Of a DNA stretch of 64,000 bases, positions 53,787-64,000 are shown piece after piece. The stretch's first letter is position 1. Each line of letters opens with the position of its first letter. Location: assembly GCA_014529385.2 (NCBI GenBank), contig CM043949.1, forward strand, positions 141,704,858-141,768,857. Reading direction: 5' to 3'. The position numbers were made by a program, and so were the translations under genes. The stretch comes from Adiantum capillus-veneris (lineage: Eukaryota; Streptophyta; Polypodiopsida; Polypodiales; Pteridaceae). Under the pieces are notes generated by a model. It worked only from the letters and a program-made list of their open reading frames with translations, made no database searches and was not told the DNA's origin.

Positions 53787-56700
53787 TGGCTGACAACAAC
53801 AACACAGATGTGTTCAAGATGTTTGCTGCCGAGGACAGGTTGGATGGGGACAATTACCCTATGTGGGCTTATATGATGCAACATGTTCTTGTGTCAAAGG
53901 GCATCTAGAATATTGTGCAGGGCACTGATGTACGTCCTGGTACTGAGGATATAGGCGATGTTGAGGATGTTGCAGGTCTTGCTGCAAGGATTGCTAGTGT
54001 TAGAGTTGTTTTGCCTACGGTAGAACAAACTCATTGGGATGTTAAGGATGCGCAGGCTCATGCATTGATTGCGTTGTCTATGAGGCGCACCATTGTTCCT
54101 CACATCCGTTCAACAAAATCTGCAAAACAGGCTTGGGATATAATAGCAGGTCTTTATGCAAATTGCAATGAGGCTATAATTGCTTTGCTGCGTAAAGAGC
54201 TGGAGTCGAAGATTATGCATGAGGAAGATGATATGGACACTTTCCTTACTAGTGTCAAGGATATCAATGAGCAACTCATTTCTGTAGGGAGGTGAAATCA
54301 TTTCAGATAATTCCCTAGTGCATACTATTCTTGACGCCTTACCAGATTCTTACCAGACTTTTGCTAGTACTTGGAGACTTATGACCCAAGGAAATATTGA
54401 AGTTGTCAAGTTTGATGCATTTTGCACATTGCTGTTGCAAGAGTCACTTTCCAGAAAAAACAGGACTAGGCAGCGTGCAGTTGAACAAGCTTTCATTGCT
54501 TCTCAAAGAAAGGAGGGTAACAACAATGCAACCACTTCTTATGGTTCTGCTGCGAGTGGCAAAAATTCTGTTCCTAATGCTTCTACTGGCAGCACTTCGT
54601 CTGGCAATTCTGGTGATAAGGGCAAAAAGAAGATGCGTTTCCATCATTGTAAAGCTAATGATCACTTGATCAAGTCGTGTCCTAACTTGAAGGCCAAAGA
54701 GGCTAAGAAGAAAGAGGGTGGTTCCACTCCAAATGCTCGTTCCACTACAAATGCACCCATTGTTGAGTCTTTTGTGAAAGGAGACTGTGATGCTGATGTT
54801 GATGCAGAATGGGCTTTTAGCGCAGAATGCACTTACAATCCTGTTGTCCATGATGCATGCTTGCTGCAGATTCACATGTGTGGTATTTCGACAGTGGTGC
54901 TACAAAGCACATTACCTCACATCGTGAATTGTTTACCTCCCTTGAGTCTGTCCCTCATGGGAAGTCAGTCACTTGTGCCAACAATGCCTCTTATCTAGTT
55001 CAGGAAGTTGGAAAGATTGTGCGTACTGCTGCTAATGGCACTTCCTTCACACTTGTTGATGCACTTTATGTACCTGGGATCAAGAAGAATCTCTTGTCTG
55101 TATCCGCACTTGCTAGACTTGGACGTGTAGTTAAATTTGTGGATGACACATGTACAATTGATGATGTAAGTTTTGGTGATGAAATTGTTGCATCTGGCCT
55201 TCTGTCCCGTGGGCTATATAAGCTCACTTTGTATGACAAGTGTTGACAAAATTTTGCAAATGCTGTTGTAGATTCCATGCCTATTTTAGATGCAAAACTT
55301 TGGCATGCACGTTTTGGTCATCTGAATTTTTCCAGTCTGCTGCGTTTGCAGAAATCTGATATGGTTGCTTCTTTGCCGCCTCTTGAAGCACCCATCAAAC
55401 ATGTTTGTGAAGGCTGTATTTTGGGTAAGATGCAACGTTCTAAGTTTCCAAAGGATGGTTCAGTTCGGGCCACATGCAGGCTGCAGCTTGTGCATAGTGA
55501 TGTTTGTGGGCCCATGCAAACTCTGTCCTTGGGCAATTACCTGTACTTCGTGACTTTCATTGATGATTACTCCAAGCATGCATGTGTATTTCCGCTTAAA
55601 GAGAAGTCCGAAGTTTTTATATGCTTCAAACAATTTCTAGCTATGGCTGAAAATGTCTTGAAATGTACTATGGGCACCCTCCGTTTTGATCGAGGGGGGG
55701 AGTATATGTCTCATGAATTTAATGCATTTCTGGCTAGTCGTGGATAAAACACCAATGTACAGTGCCTTATACACCTCAGCAAAATGGTGTTGCTGAGAGG
55801 AAAAACAGGTCACTGACGAAAATGGCACGATGTATGGTCCAAAGTCAAGCTTTGCCGCATTCTTTTTGGCTTGAGGCCATCATGTGTGCCACTTATGTAC
55901 TTAACAGGTGTCCTATGAAAGCTTTGCAGTCTATTACTCCATATGAAGCATGGCATGATAGAAAGCCTTCTATTGAGCACATGCGTGTTTTTGGCTGTTT
56001 GGCATATGCTTTGGTGCCACAAGTGCAGCGTAGAATATTGGATGATAAGGCTGTCAAATCTATTTTTGTTGGTTATAGTGCTGAAAGCAAAGGTTACAGG
56101 TTCTATCATCCAAAAACAAAACATATTCTGGTTTCATGGGATGTAGTGTTTGTGGAAGATTCTATTCAACCCTTGCTGTCATGTACTAGAGACAGTAATG
56201 TAAGCTCACATGACATTTATGACACTTTGTTGCCTCTTTTCAGTGGTGGAAATACGAATGTAATTTCCAATGAGGCAAATGTATAGCCTATGGGGGTTTC
56301 TGAAAATGTTACAGATCAGTCTATTACTGATGCAGACATGATGTACTTAATGAGGAAAGGGCTGAAAATGAGCAGGCTAGAGGTATGCCAAAATGGATGG
56401 TGCACACTTTGCGTGACAGTAAATTGGATGCACCTTTGTCTAGTCGTACTCGTTTAGGCTCTCACCATGCATCTCATGCATCAGATTGTTATGCTTTGCT
56501 GTGTCTAGCTTACATGATGTTGAGGAGCCTCTATCTTTTGATGAAGCACATAATTCAGAAAATTGGATGGCTGCCATGCAATCAGAATATGATGCACTTA
56601 TAGAAAATGACACATGGACTTTATGTGATTTGCCTCCTGTCAAAAAGGCCATTGGTACAAAGTGGGTTTACAAGTTGAAACGCAAGCCAGATGGTGAGAT

Positions 56701-58064
56701 TGATCGCCATAAGGCTCGACTTGTTGCAAAGGGTTATGCACAGCAAAAAGGCATTGATTATGAAGAGACTTTTACTCCCACTTGTCGTATGACTACTGTG
56801 TGTTTTCTATGTGCATTGGCAGCTCATTTTGGTTGGGATGTACATCAATCAAACATTGTTACTCCTTTCTTGAATGGTGACATATTTGAGGAAGTTTATG
56901 TAACGCAGCCTCGCGGTTTTGTCATAAAAGGACAAGAGGACAAAGAGTGCAGATGTAAGAAGGTTTTGTATGGGTTGAAGCAATCTCCTCGTGCTTGGTA
57001 TGAGAAAGCTGACACTCATTTGGTTAAACGAGGCTTTCGTAATAGTCCAACAGAAAGCACATTGTAAGTAAAGCGTGAGGATGATGTACTTCTCATAGTG
57101 GTTCTTTATGTCGATGATTTGCTGATCACCCACTGGACCAAATGAGAGACATATTGCTGAATTTAAGGCTGATTTGAATGCTACTTTCAAGATGAAAGAT
57201 TTGGGGCTGTTGCATCATTACTTGGGTATACAGTTTAAGCAGTGTGATGGTGGTATTGCCTTGTGTCAGAAAAGTTACATAGAGACATTGCTATGTAAGT
57301 TGGACTTGAGTATTGCAAACCTATTGCCACTCCCATGGAAACAAGTTTGAAGTTGAGTCTACATGATGCTGGCGATCCTGCTGATGTCACTCTTTATCAA
57401 ACTGCTGTTGGCTGCCTCATTTATGTATGCAACACGAGGTGGGATATTCAGTTTGCAGTCTTGTAGGTCAACAGATTTATGCATAGCCCAGGGTCTAAGC
57501 ATTGGCAGGCTGTCAAGAGGATTTTCCACTACCTTAGTGGCACTTTACATCTTGGCTTGTTTTCTCCCAAGGGGGGAGCATTGCCGCCAGACTTACATGC
57601 TTTTTTGGACTCAGACTGGGGTGTTTGTTTTGACACGCGAGTGTCCACAAGTGGTTTTTGCTTCATGCTTGGCAGTTCATGTATATCATGGTTGAGCAAG
57701 AAGCAACCTATTGTGGCCACTTCGAGTTGTGAGGTTGAGTGCAGGGTAGTCTTCACAGCTACGGTTGAGTGTGTATGGCTCAGACACCTTATGGCTGATT
57801 TGGGTGTTGGACAGGACACTGCCAAAACTATCTACACTGACAGTAAGAGCACATTGGCAGTTGCGAGGATCCTTGTTTTTCATGCTCACACAAAGCACAT
57901 TGAGGTGCATTACCACTATGTCAGGGAGAGGCTCTGAGCAGGAGAGATCAGCTTGGCTTATGTGCCAACACAGGACAACCTTGCAGATCTTTTCACAAAG
58001 GCATTGTCTCGTGAGAAGCTTGAAGCTTTCCACAAAGATTTGGGCTTACTCCCCTTTGTGGACT
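53787..58064 (+). pseudogene. Gag-Pol remains of copia copy 3
   Basis: Gag starts MADNNNTDVFKMFAAEDRLDG at ATG 53787 and hits a TAG at about 53907. A further break follows near 54290. The knuckle reads FHHCKANDHLIKSC, having lost its first Cys. The protease keeps DSGATKH (54857-55246). Integrase (55277-56286) has DVCGPM and FDRGGEY, then a one-base break near 55744 before QQNGVAERKN. Reverse transcriptase (56486-57067) is open up to a stop at 57065, and YVDD follows near 57110 with an insertion just after it. RNase H runs to about 58064. It is inactive but the most complete copy of this family here. Confidence 0.88.
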
Positions 58065-58141
58065 GATCATGTCCTCAGGGCATGGCACTTCCCTTTACTC
58101 ATGTGCCAGCTCTCGTTCACCGCATCACTCTAGGGGGGATT

Positions 58142-58365
58142 TGTTACCATATACATGTGGTAGTGATGTGTGTGAACACACTAGGACCACCGTGGCATTT
58201 TTTCCCTCTTTAGGAGGTTTCCCCCGAGCATTGTATATATGCCCATCACTCTAGGGCTATCTATCTTTCCAGTGCACACTAAGTAACACACTCTCTATTG
58301 TGTGCCTTGAGCTTCCTTTGTCTTCTCCAAGCTGTGTGCGTTTCTCTGCAACCCTAATTCCAACA
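58142..58365 (+). repeat. 3' LTR of copia copy 3
   Basis: It begins TGTTACCATATACATG after GGGGGGATT and ends ATTCCAACA. It is nearly the same as the LTRs at 16124 and 43933. Confidence 0.88.
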
Positions 58366-58810
58366 AACGGTATGGCCACACTCATGCTTGACAATCTTGG
58401 TCAAATTATTGGTCAGCTTGAAGTCTCCAATCAAGGGGTCGAGAAGGCTAGAGCCCATCTGCTTGGTACAAACAAATGTGATATACTCCCTATTGAAGAA
58501 AAGGCATTAAAGAGACCAATCTCTATCAATGAATGTTGGATTGCCTTACAGGAAATGGGAAAGGAAAATTCCCCTGAGTGGGATGGACTCACTGCCAAAT
58601 TTTTCATAGAATTTTGGGAGGACCTGATGATCCCAATAGCACAACTAGCTAACAGAGCTCTTTTGGAGGAGCAATTGGATGCCAACCTTAAAAAAGGGTT
58701 GATCAAACCTATACCCAAGTTGGTTTGTTGCTTGCTGCTAAAGCACTGGCGGACATTCTCCATGATGCTGGTTGCATACAAGATCATTGCTAAGGTGATT
58801 GCGCTAAGAC
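58366..58810 (+). pseudogene. LINE-like ORF2, downstream half (reverse transcriptase start)
   Basis: In frame from 58372 the sequence carries ENSPEWDGLTAKFFIEFWED, the LINE motif usually read as KSPGPDGF-x-x-x-FY-x-x-FW. It then has KKGLIKPIPK and WRTFSMMLVAYKIIAKVIA, matching the WRPISLLN-x-x-YKI-x-AK signature. It continues the ORF interrupted at 50613. Joining the two halves after removing one target copy leaves a one-base frame difference. It stops where an LTR begins at about 58811. Confidence 0.65.
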
Positions 58811-59029
58811 TGTGGGGATAAAGGTGCTGCGCCCTTTGCCCCAGGCCCACATGTGTCTGGTATGTGGTCGCCTGCCCACATGTGTATATAACCTTTTTCT
58901 TCATATAGAAAGATTAAGGAGCTCCTCACTCACCAGTTCCAGAGGTTGCTCCACCCACACTGGTATTGTGCTTCTCCCCTTCCCCCCACGCACCACGCAC
59001 ACACGCATCTGTTCACACGCACACTCACA
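58811..59029 (+). repeat. LTR of another element, 5' type
   Basis: It starts TGTGGGGATAAAGG, has GTGTATATAACC near 58878 as a TATA box, and ends CACACTCACA just before a primer site. It interrupts the LINE-like ORF. No matching 3' LTR is recognised in the window. Confidence 0.6.
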
Positions 59030-59046
59030 AGTGGTATCAGAGCTAG
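59030..59046 (+). promoter_or_regulatory. Primer-binding site
   Basis: AGTGGTATCAGAGCTAGG directly follows the LTR and pairs with initiator tRNA-Met. The leader or decayed gag that follows (59047-59431, resuming at 61311) has no clear protein motif. Confidence 0.75.
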
Positions 59047-59431
59047 GATGGTGAATGATGCGTGCACCGAGTGCTTCTTGGCAACATACACGTGAGAGAT
59101 GGAGCTTGGCCATGGCGGCTTGAGCTTGGTGGCAACAAATCCGGCTCTGTGGTGTAGGATCGGAGCTCTTCGATGAGCACGTGGATGAGATCGCAGATCT
59201 CAGCTTATCTTGCGTGTATAGCCCCTCTCGGGCATTTGGAATCTCAAGGATGCTCAAGGGGTATCTTTGTAGAAACAAGAAAATAGGATGTGGAGAGCTT
59301 GACAATGCAGTAGATTCGAGCTTGAAGTTGAGAATTGGGAGCAAGCTCATGTGCAAAGGCTTGGAGGTGCAAGCAATCAAAGACAGCCACAAAGTTGGGC
59401 AACAGGAACTCGAGCAAGGAGGGGAAGTTGG

Positions 59432-59693
59432 TTTTAGGTTTCAAGCCCAGATTTAGTGTGTCATTTCATGGGAACAGTCCCTTGAAGGATGCATATGAAG
59501 CTTTGGCTACTTTTAGAAGTGTGCATGGAACTTTTGCTATATATTGTAAAGTTTTTACAAAGGCAATAATAATCAATTATAGCAAGCTTTGATTATTGCT
59601 ATGCCGAGTCTCTCCTCTCTCGCTCATTTTGTTGTTTCCTCACCTCAACATGGCTTACAATAGGTGGCACCCACCATAGCTCTGCTCCTAACA
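59432..59693 (+). repeat. 5' LTR of the small element
   Basis: It begins TTTTAGGTTTCAAGCCC (TG start mutated) and ends CTGCTCCTAACA. CTATATATTG near 59538 is a TATA candidate. Confidence 0.85.
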
Positions 59694-61044
59694 CCTGGTA
59701 TCAGAGTGCAATCACAAGTAGGCGCTTTTGCGTGCATCTCAAGAGGCGTTGTTGAAGTGCTACAGGGTCGCAGGCGGACATGCAAATGTTGAGTATGACA
59801 TTGGCCTCGCAAAGGGAGTTCTAAAACGTTGTCAAGTATAGGCGATTGTTTTGGGCAGACAAGGGCAGCATCGCAATATCAAAACATTGCGTAGAAAGTG
59901 CATCTTGAAACGCCATTTGATAGCAAGTCTGCCCCATAGCGTCTCAGAATGCTGCTCGTCCAACAGCAGGGCTTTTCAATTGCTTCTCAAAACGCCCTCT
60001 TGGCTGCGGTGTCTACAGCTAGTTAGTGAGCATTAAAAGTTGACAGTTTTGCAAGCATATCAACAAGGCTACCTAAATTCAAACTTGCAAAGATTGTTAG
60101 GCAACATTGGGTAATTGTTCACACAACATAGCTTTTCAAAGCACATTGGAGAATCAATACGCATCAGATTATTTCTTAGTTAGTTGTTGAGGATGATTTT
60201 CAAAACGGCCTTGTTAATAAAGGTGAATGTAGCCTTCAAGGTGATTCTTAGCAAAGTGGTTGTGATCTTGGTGGTTTTGCAAGTGATCAATTTAGAGTAC
60301 ACACAGATACTCCATCTGGTTTTTAGTGTGCAACATGTCTAAAGGCGCATGCTTGTTTTTTAATGCTTGGAATGGCATGCACTTGCATATATCCATTCTT
60401 CAATGAGAATATCCAAAGCTTCACATTGGATATGTATACCATATATGACCAATTTTGTGGATTTTCTTGTCAATCAAATACAACTAGCAATAAAGTTAGT
60501 GAAGACTCTCTCAACTATTTTCTTCAAGCATTCGGCATATCAACAGATGTAACACATGAATATCTGCTTTGAGACTGCGGTACACGATTTCACAAACTCT
60601 TTTTCCCAGTTTAGTGTCATAGATTTGTCATTTTTTGTCTATTGTCAAAACCATCATACAATTTTCAGTCAAAGCCGTATTTTAGCCTATAAATTGTCAA
60701 TTATTGCCATGAAAAAAAGTTTGTATAGGTTAGACACCACCACACATAAGTGGTAAGACCTCCCAAACACATTTTCTCTCAGCTCATTTTTGTTGCACTT
60801 CTCGTGAGGTTACTGGGTACACCTTAAACCCAAGGGTTGGCAGTGAACCAAAAACTCCACTCATTGGTGGCTAATTTTTGACCTACACCTATCTATTCAA
60901 GGGGGGGTTTTATCATAGCACCAGGTTATGGATACACCAAAAATCCTTGGTTGTGAGCGAACCTAAAACTCATGGTTGACGAGTACACCACAAACTCGAG
61001 GGATCATGAGAGTGGTTTTTCTAGTTCGGGCTTGAGGGGGGGAT

Positions 61045-61305
61045 TGTTAGGTTTCAAGCCCAGATTTAGTGTGTTAGCCCATGGGAACACTCCCTTGAGG
61101 CATGCAGATGAAGCTTCAGGTACTTTTAATGTGTGCATGGCACTTTTGCTATATATTGTAAAGTTTTTACAAAGGAAATAATGATCAAGTATAACGTGCT
61201 TTGTTTATTGCTGTGCCAAGTCTCTCCTCTCTCGCTCATTCTGTTGTTTCCTCACCTCGCCATGGCTTGCAGCAGGTGGCACCCACCATAGCTCTGCTCC
61301 TAACA
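61045..61305 (+). repeat. 3' LTR of the small element
   Basis: It begins TGTTAGGTTTCAAGCCC, ends CTGCTCCTAACA and aligns with 59432-59693 over its full length. Confidence 0.87.
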
Positions 61306-61590
61306 GTTGGCAAGACAGTCAAGCTTGAATCGCAGAGTCAAAAGCCTTGAAGGCTTGAAGATAGTGCAAAGCAAGGGAAAGCAAAGGGCCATGAGCAGGT
61401 CAACCGAGAAGTAGGGCCGATCAAGGCAGAGCTAAAGGTCTTGAGCAATTGGAAGCAATTCCCGGGGGATTCACTGTGTTTTTTTGTACGGTACCACGTG
61501 AGTGTAAAATAGGGGGGTTTTTGCATTTTGTACATAAGCGTATACAATAGGGGTAGCCCCTCATTAATTTATACTCATACTCTACACATA

Positions 61591-61591
61591 A

Positions 61592-61626
<35 letters not shown>

Positions 61627-61628
61627 GA
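61591..61628 (+). repeat. Poly-G expanded purine tract before an LTR-like start
   Basis: AAGGAG, a run of 31 G and AGA lead into TGTTACATTGGGG at 61629. The position suggests a polypurine tract that has expanded, followed by a 3' LTR, possibly that of the element starting at 58811, although its LTR start differs. Confidence 0.5.
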
Positions 61629-61682
61629 TGTTACATTGGGGATACATTCAACTACCTGAGCCACCTTAAATACATTAGTAAG

Positions 61683-61683
<1 letters not shown>

Positions 61684-61721
<38 letters not shown>
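61684..61721 (+). repeat. (CT)n microsatellite
   Basis: About 19 CT units. The flanking 61722-62150 shows no gene. Confidence 0.9.
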
Positions 61722-61725
<4 letters not shown>

Positions 61726-62149
61726 ATCGATGAATACTTTCATGGTGTGGTGAAAGTAAGGGCAAACTTGAAATTCTCTCGTTTTTTTGGTCAAAATTAG
61801 AAGCTTTTGTCGATAATTACACTAAAATTTATGCAAATTTCCTCGTTTTCTTAAAACCAAGCTCAAACCCCTCTAATTTGTCAAAATACCCTTCAAATTT
61901 TTAAAATTCCCAAAGTACCCATGTATCTATTTCGGTCGGATTGATCAAGCTTTTCTAATTTTTATTCCTTTTTGACAATTGAGATGCATTTTTGAGTGGT
62001 TAGCATGTAATTTGTCACATATTACCTCACAAAATAGGCGATTATGTCCACAAAGATAACACATAAGTGTAGTCATCAATAAAATGTCAATCATTAAAGA
62101 ACAAGAATACATCCTAATTCCTCTCTGTCCTGCCACATATTGGCCACTG

Positions 62150-62150
<1 letters not shown>

Positions 62151-62199
<49 letters not shown>

Positions 62200-62300
62200 A
62201 GAATAAGAAGAAGAATAAGAAGAAAGTTTTAACTTCGTAGCAAACTATCCCAAGATACCTTAAAGATCTAGCCGATGAGGAGAGTTGAACTCAAGAGCTG

Positions 62301-62339
<39 letters not shown>
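62151..62339 (+). repeat. Two (GA)n microsatellites with an AAG-rich block between
   Basis: (GA)n occupies about 62151-62196 and 62304-62339. AGAAGAATAAG repeats follow the first run. Confidence 0.9.
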
Positions 62340-62341
<2 letters not shown>

Positions 62342-64000
62342 CATCAGCGACAACGATAGTTTTTGACGCCCTTCTGCCCTTCAAACGACTGTCAACCTTG
62401 CGTAGGAAGGGTCGTCTAGTGAAAAACCCTGCAAATGAAGGGATCAAATTGAAGTTGCCCTTCAACTCCAAAGGAAGGTAATTTGTCCAATCCATCATTA
62501 GAAGGCCTAGCCATCCAATTCCCCTTCAAAAATCGGCATCAAATGAACTAAAAAATTTCAGAAGTAATTTGCGAATTTTGAAATTTGAAATTTGAGGGGT
62601 ATTTTGCTTAAGGAGGATCAACTTTTGAAGCTTGAAGTCTAGGCGATGGGTGTTGGCCCATGGGGTTTGTCCAATGTCCATGCCATGTAAGGTTTGCAAG
62701 TATATAGAAATTACAACCCCTAATTTTTAAAGGTCCAACGTTTCATCTTAGCAAACTTTACATGCTCCCGACTCCGGAGTGCCTTAGTCTTCACCTTCGC
62801 CTGCTCTAAGCTTAGCTATGTAGTGACAAGTCCGGAATCTAAGTCTTCGACTGCTCGCCTGCCGAGTCTGAGGCACGAGGCGCCTGGTTGAGTAGCTACC
62901 GTCTGTTCAGTGAAACCTGGTTGAGAAGCGATTTTGCTGCAAATAGCTCCAGTCTCCAGCACCCTCTACTGCGCAGCTCACGAGTCACGAGCTACCATTG
63001 CCGTAGCGTCTTTGGAGCTTCTGCCGCCTGCACGTGTGCTACAACTAGAAACAAAACTCGTCCAACTTCCAAGTCTAAGGAGTCTTTGTGCCTGTGAGGT
63101 AACTTGCTTGTTGTTTAATTCATTTGCCCTCTATTTTTAGCTTCTCTAAAGTTTAAACTTTAATGTGAAATGTGCATTGTGATTGACTGTGAAGACCATA
63201 GTTAGTTTATGGCCCCTTGTGGCCCTCTAGGCTGTGGGAAATTGGGAATCGGGACTCTTTGTATTTTTCCAACCAAAAGACAATCAGGGCAAGTTGGAAT
63301 TCTTCTTTCTTTTAGTTTAAAATTTGAAGGGTTTGTTCGGTATATAAATTAAAACTTGTGTAAATCTCTTGGTTCTCTTCAAGGCTCAAAATCTAATCGG
63401 GATTTCATGATATTAGTCTGTTAAAATACACAACGTCTCGAATTGTTAAGTTAGGAGTAAGGCTGTAGTTATCTCAAAGTTGAATCACCCTTAAGGGTTG
63501 GTGCACATTGCAGAGCTTGCCATAATCATTTTTCCTATGCAAAGAAAATAGCAACAAATAATAAACTTAAAACTATTCCCGTTTTTAGATCACAGTTTGA
63601 AGTATATATTGGTAATTACGCAAAAACCTGCTAGATTTTGTCAATTTTTATCATGCCAAGCTCAAAACCTAGCCAAGATTTTGCAAGTCAGTGATAATCT
63701 ATATAAATTAGAATGCATTATTTCAATTTTTAATGTCCATTAAAAGTTCAACTCTCCACAAAAATGTGGACTATGTACATATAATGTATGTCAATTTTTG
63801 GTTAAATAAAGACTTCATCTATCATAGTGAAAGACTCTTGACTCTTAGTGAAAGATTCAATATTTATCTAGCTAAGTATAGAGTTTGTATTATGTAGGAC
63901 TAGGTGTTCAACAAAAAAAGGAATGAGACATTGTATGTTCAAGCTGGGTGTGTGACATCGTATGTTTTTTTTCGAAGATTCAAACATGTTGTCTTTTCAA
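62340..64000. other. Unassigned right end, possible 5' exon
   Basis: No protein gene is supported. The stretch 62760-63098 is richer in G+C and CpG than its neighbours and ends CCTGTGAG before GTAACTT, which could be a splice donor. The remainder to 64000 is AT-rich and intron-like. A gene running off the right edge, with this as its first exon, is possible but unproven. Confidence 0.25.

Larger units (their letters stand above)
50614..58365 (+). mobile_element. Copia of the second family (copy 3), itself split by an insertion
   Basis: The first 28 bases of the LTR (TGTTACCATATACATG... to 50641) are separated from the remaining LTR (53223 onward) by a 2.6-kb insertion. Beyond that come the primer site (about 53424), gag, pol, polypurine tract and 3' LTR (58142-58365). 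AACGA (50609-50613) and AACGG (58366-58370) look like a target duplication with one change. It lies inside a LINE-like ORF. Confidence 0.85.
59432..61305 (+). mobile_element. Small complete non-autonomous LTR element
   Basis: LTRs lie at 59432-59693 (262 bp) and 61045-61305 (261 bp). GTTGG target duplications are at 59427-59431 and 61306-61310. A primer site (CCTGGTATCAGAGTGC) starts at 59694 and a polypurine tract (TTGAGGGGGGGATT) lies at 61032-61044. The 1.35-kb interior has only short frames without gag or pol motifs. It must rely on proteins from another element. The LTRs differ at a fair number of sites, so the insertion is not recent. The first base pair of the 5' LTR reads TT instead of TG. 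Confidence 0.85.

Noticed and set aside
61312-61316. AAGAC after the small LTR element matching AAGAC before the LTR at 58811
   Set aside because: No LTR end lies next to it, so the five-base match is most likely chance.

Overview
This window looks like nuclear DNA from a land plant with a large, repeat-choked genome. The evidence is GT-AG introns, a eukaryotic-type tRNA-Phe(GAA) gene, plant-style Ty1/copia and Ty3/gypsy retrotransposons primed from initiator tRNA-Met (TGGTATCAGAGC sites), long GA/CT microsatellites, and no bacterial-style operons. A fern or other large-genome non-flowering plant would fit, but the sequence alone does not prove it. I see no confident single-copy host protein gene. 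Almost everything is transposable elements nested in one another.

Layout. 1-4250: degraded gypsy-type gag, an unidentified 3' ORF and an LTR-like segment. 4251-9436: an intact, recently inserted copia element (LTRs identical by eye, 5-bp target duplication, open 1393-residue polyprotein). 9442-13416: gypsy remnant 'copy A' ending in an LTR with a GA microsatellite. 13417-16353: 5'-truncated copia of a second family. 16354-33171: a decayed minus-strand chromovirus (gypsy with a chromodomain) whose integrase gene is split by a 10.4-kb DNA transposon at 18016-28408. 33172-39500: microsatellites, a tRNA-Phe gene, a copia integrase fragment carrying a SINE, a second chromovirus fragment and another retroelement tail. 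39502-44159: a decayed copia of the second family. 44800-49925: gypsy remnant 'copy B', homologous to copy A. 50050-58821: a LINE-like ORF split by a third copia of the second family, whose 5' LTR is itself split by a 2.6-kb TG...CA insertion. 58811-61305: another LTR with primer site and, inside its leader, a small complete non-autonomous LTR element. 61306-64000: poly-G polypurine tract, microsatellites and unassigned sequence.

The most interesting object is the 18016-28408 transposon. It has 32-bp terminal inverted repeats that match at 31 positions and interrupt a recognisable integrase reading frame. Inside are four multi-exon genes in two convergent pairs. (1) A 390-residue protein with a BAH-like N-terminal region and a possible beta-grasp C-terminus. 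(2) A 593-residue fusion of a histone H3-like tail and histone fold to a Ulp1/C48 cysteine protease, with a Lys/Glu repeat tail. (3) A 474-residue orphan protein. (4) A 794-residue putative DDE-type transposase with a coiled-coil N-terminus and a GGDLK...CxxC...H core. A divergent promoter between genes 2 and 3 carries tandem repeats with a recurring CGTACGCGAAAT-type motif. All splice junctions I infer keep frame over every exon, which strongly supports real genes. The gene set suggests an element that acts on host chromatin: a histone mimic, a SUMO-type protease and a chromatin reader next to a transposase. I know of no described family with this combination, but I could not search.
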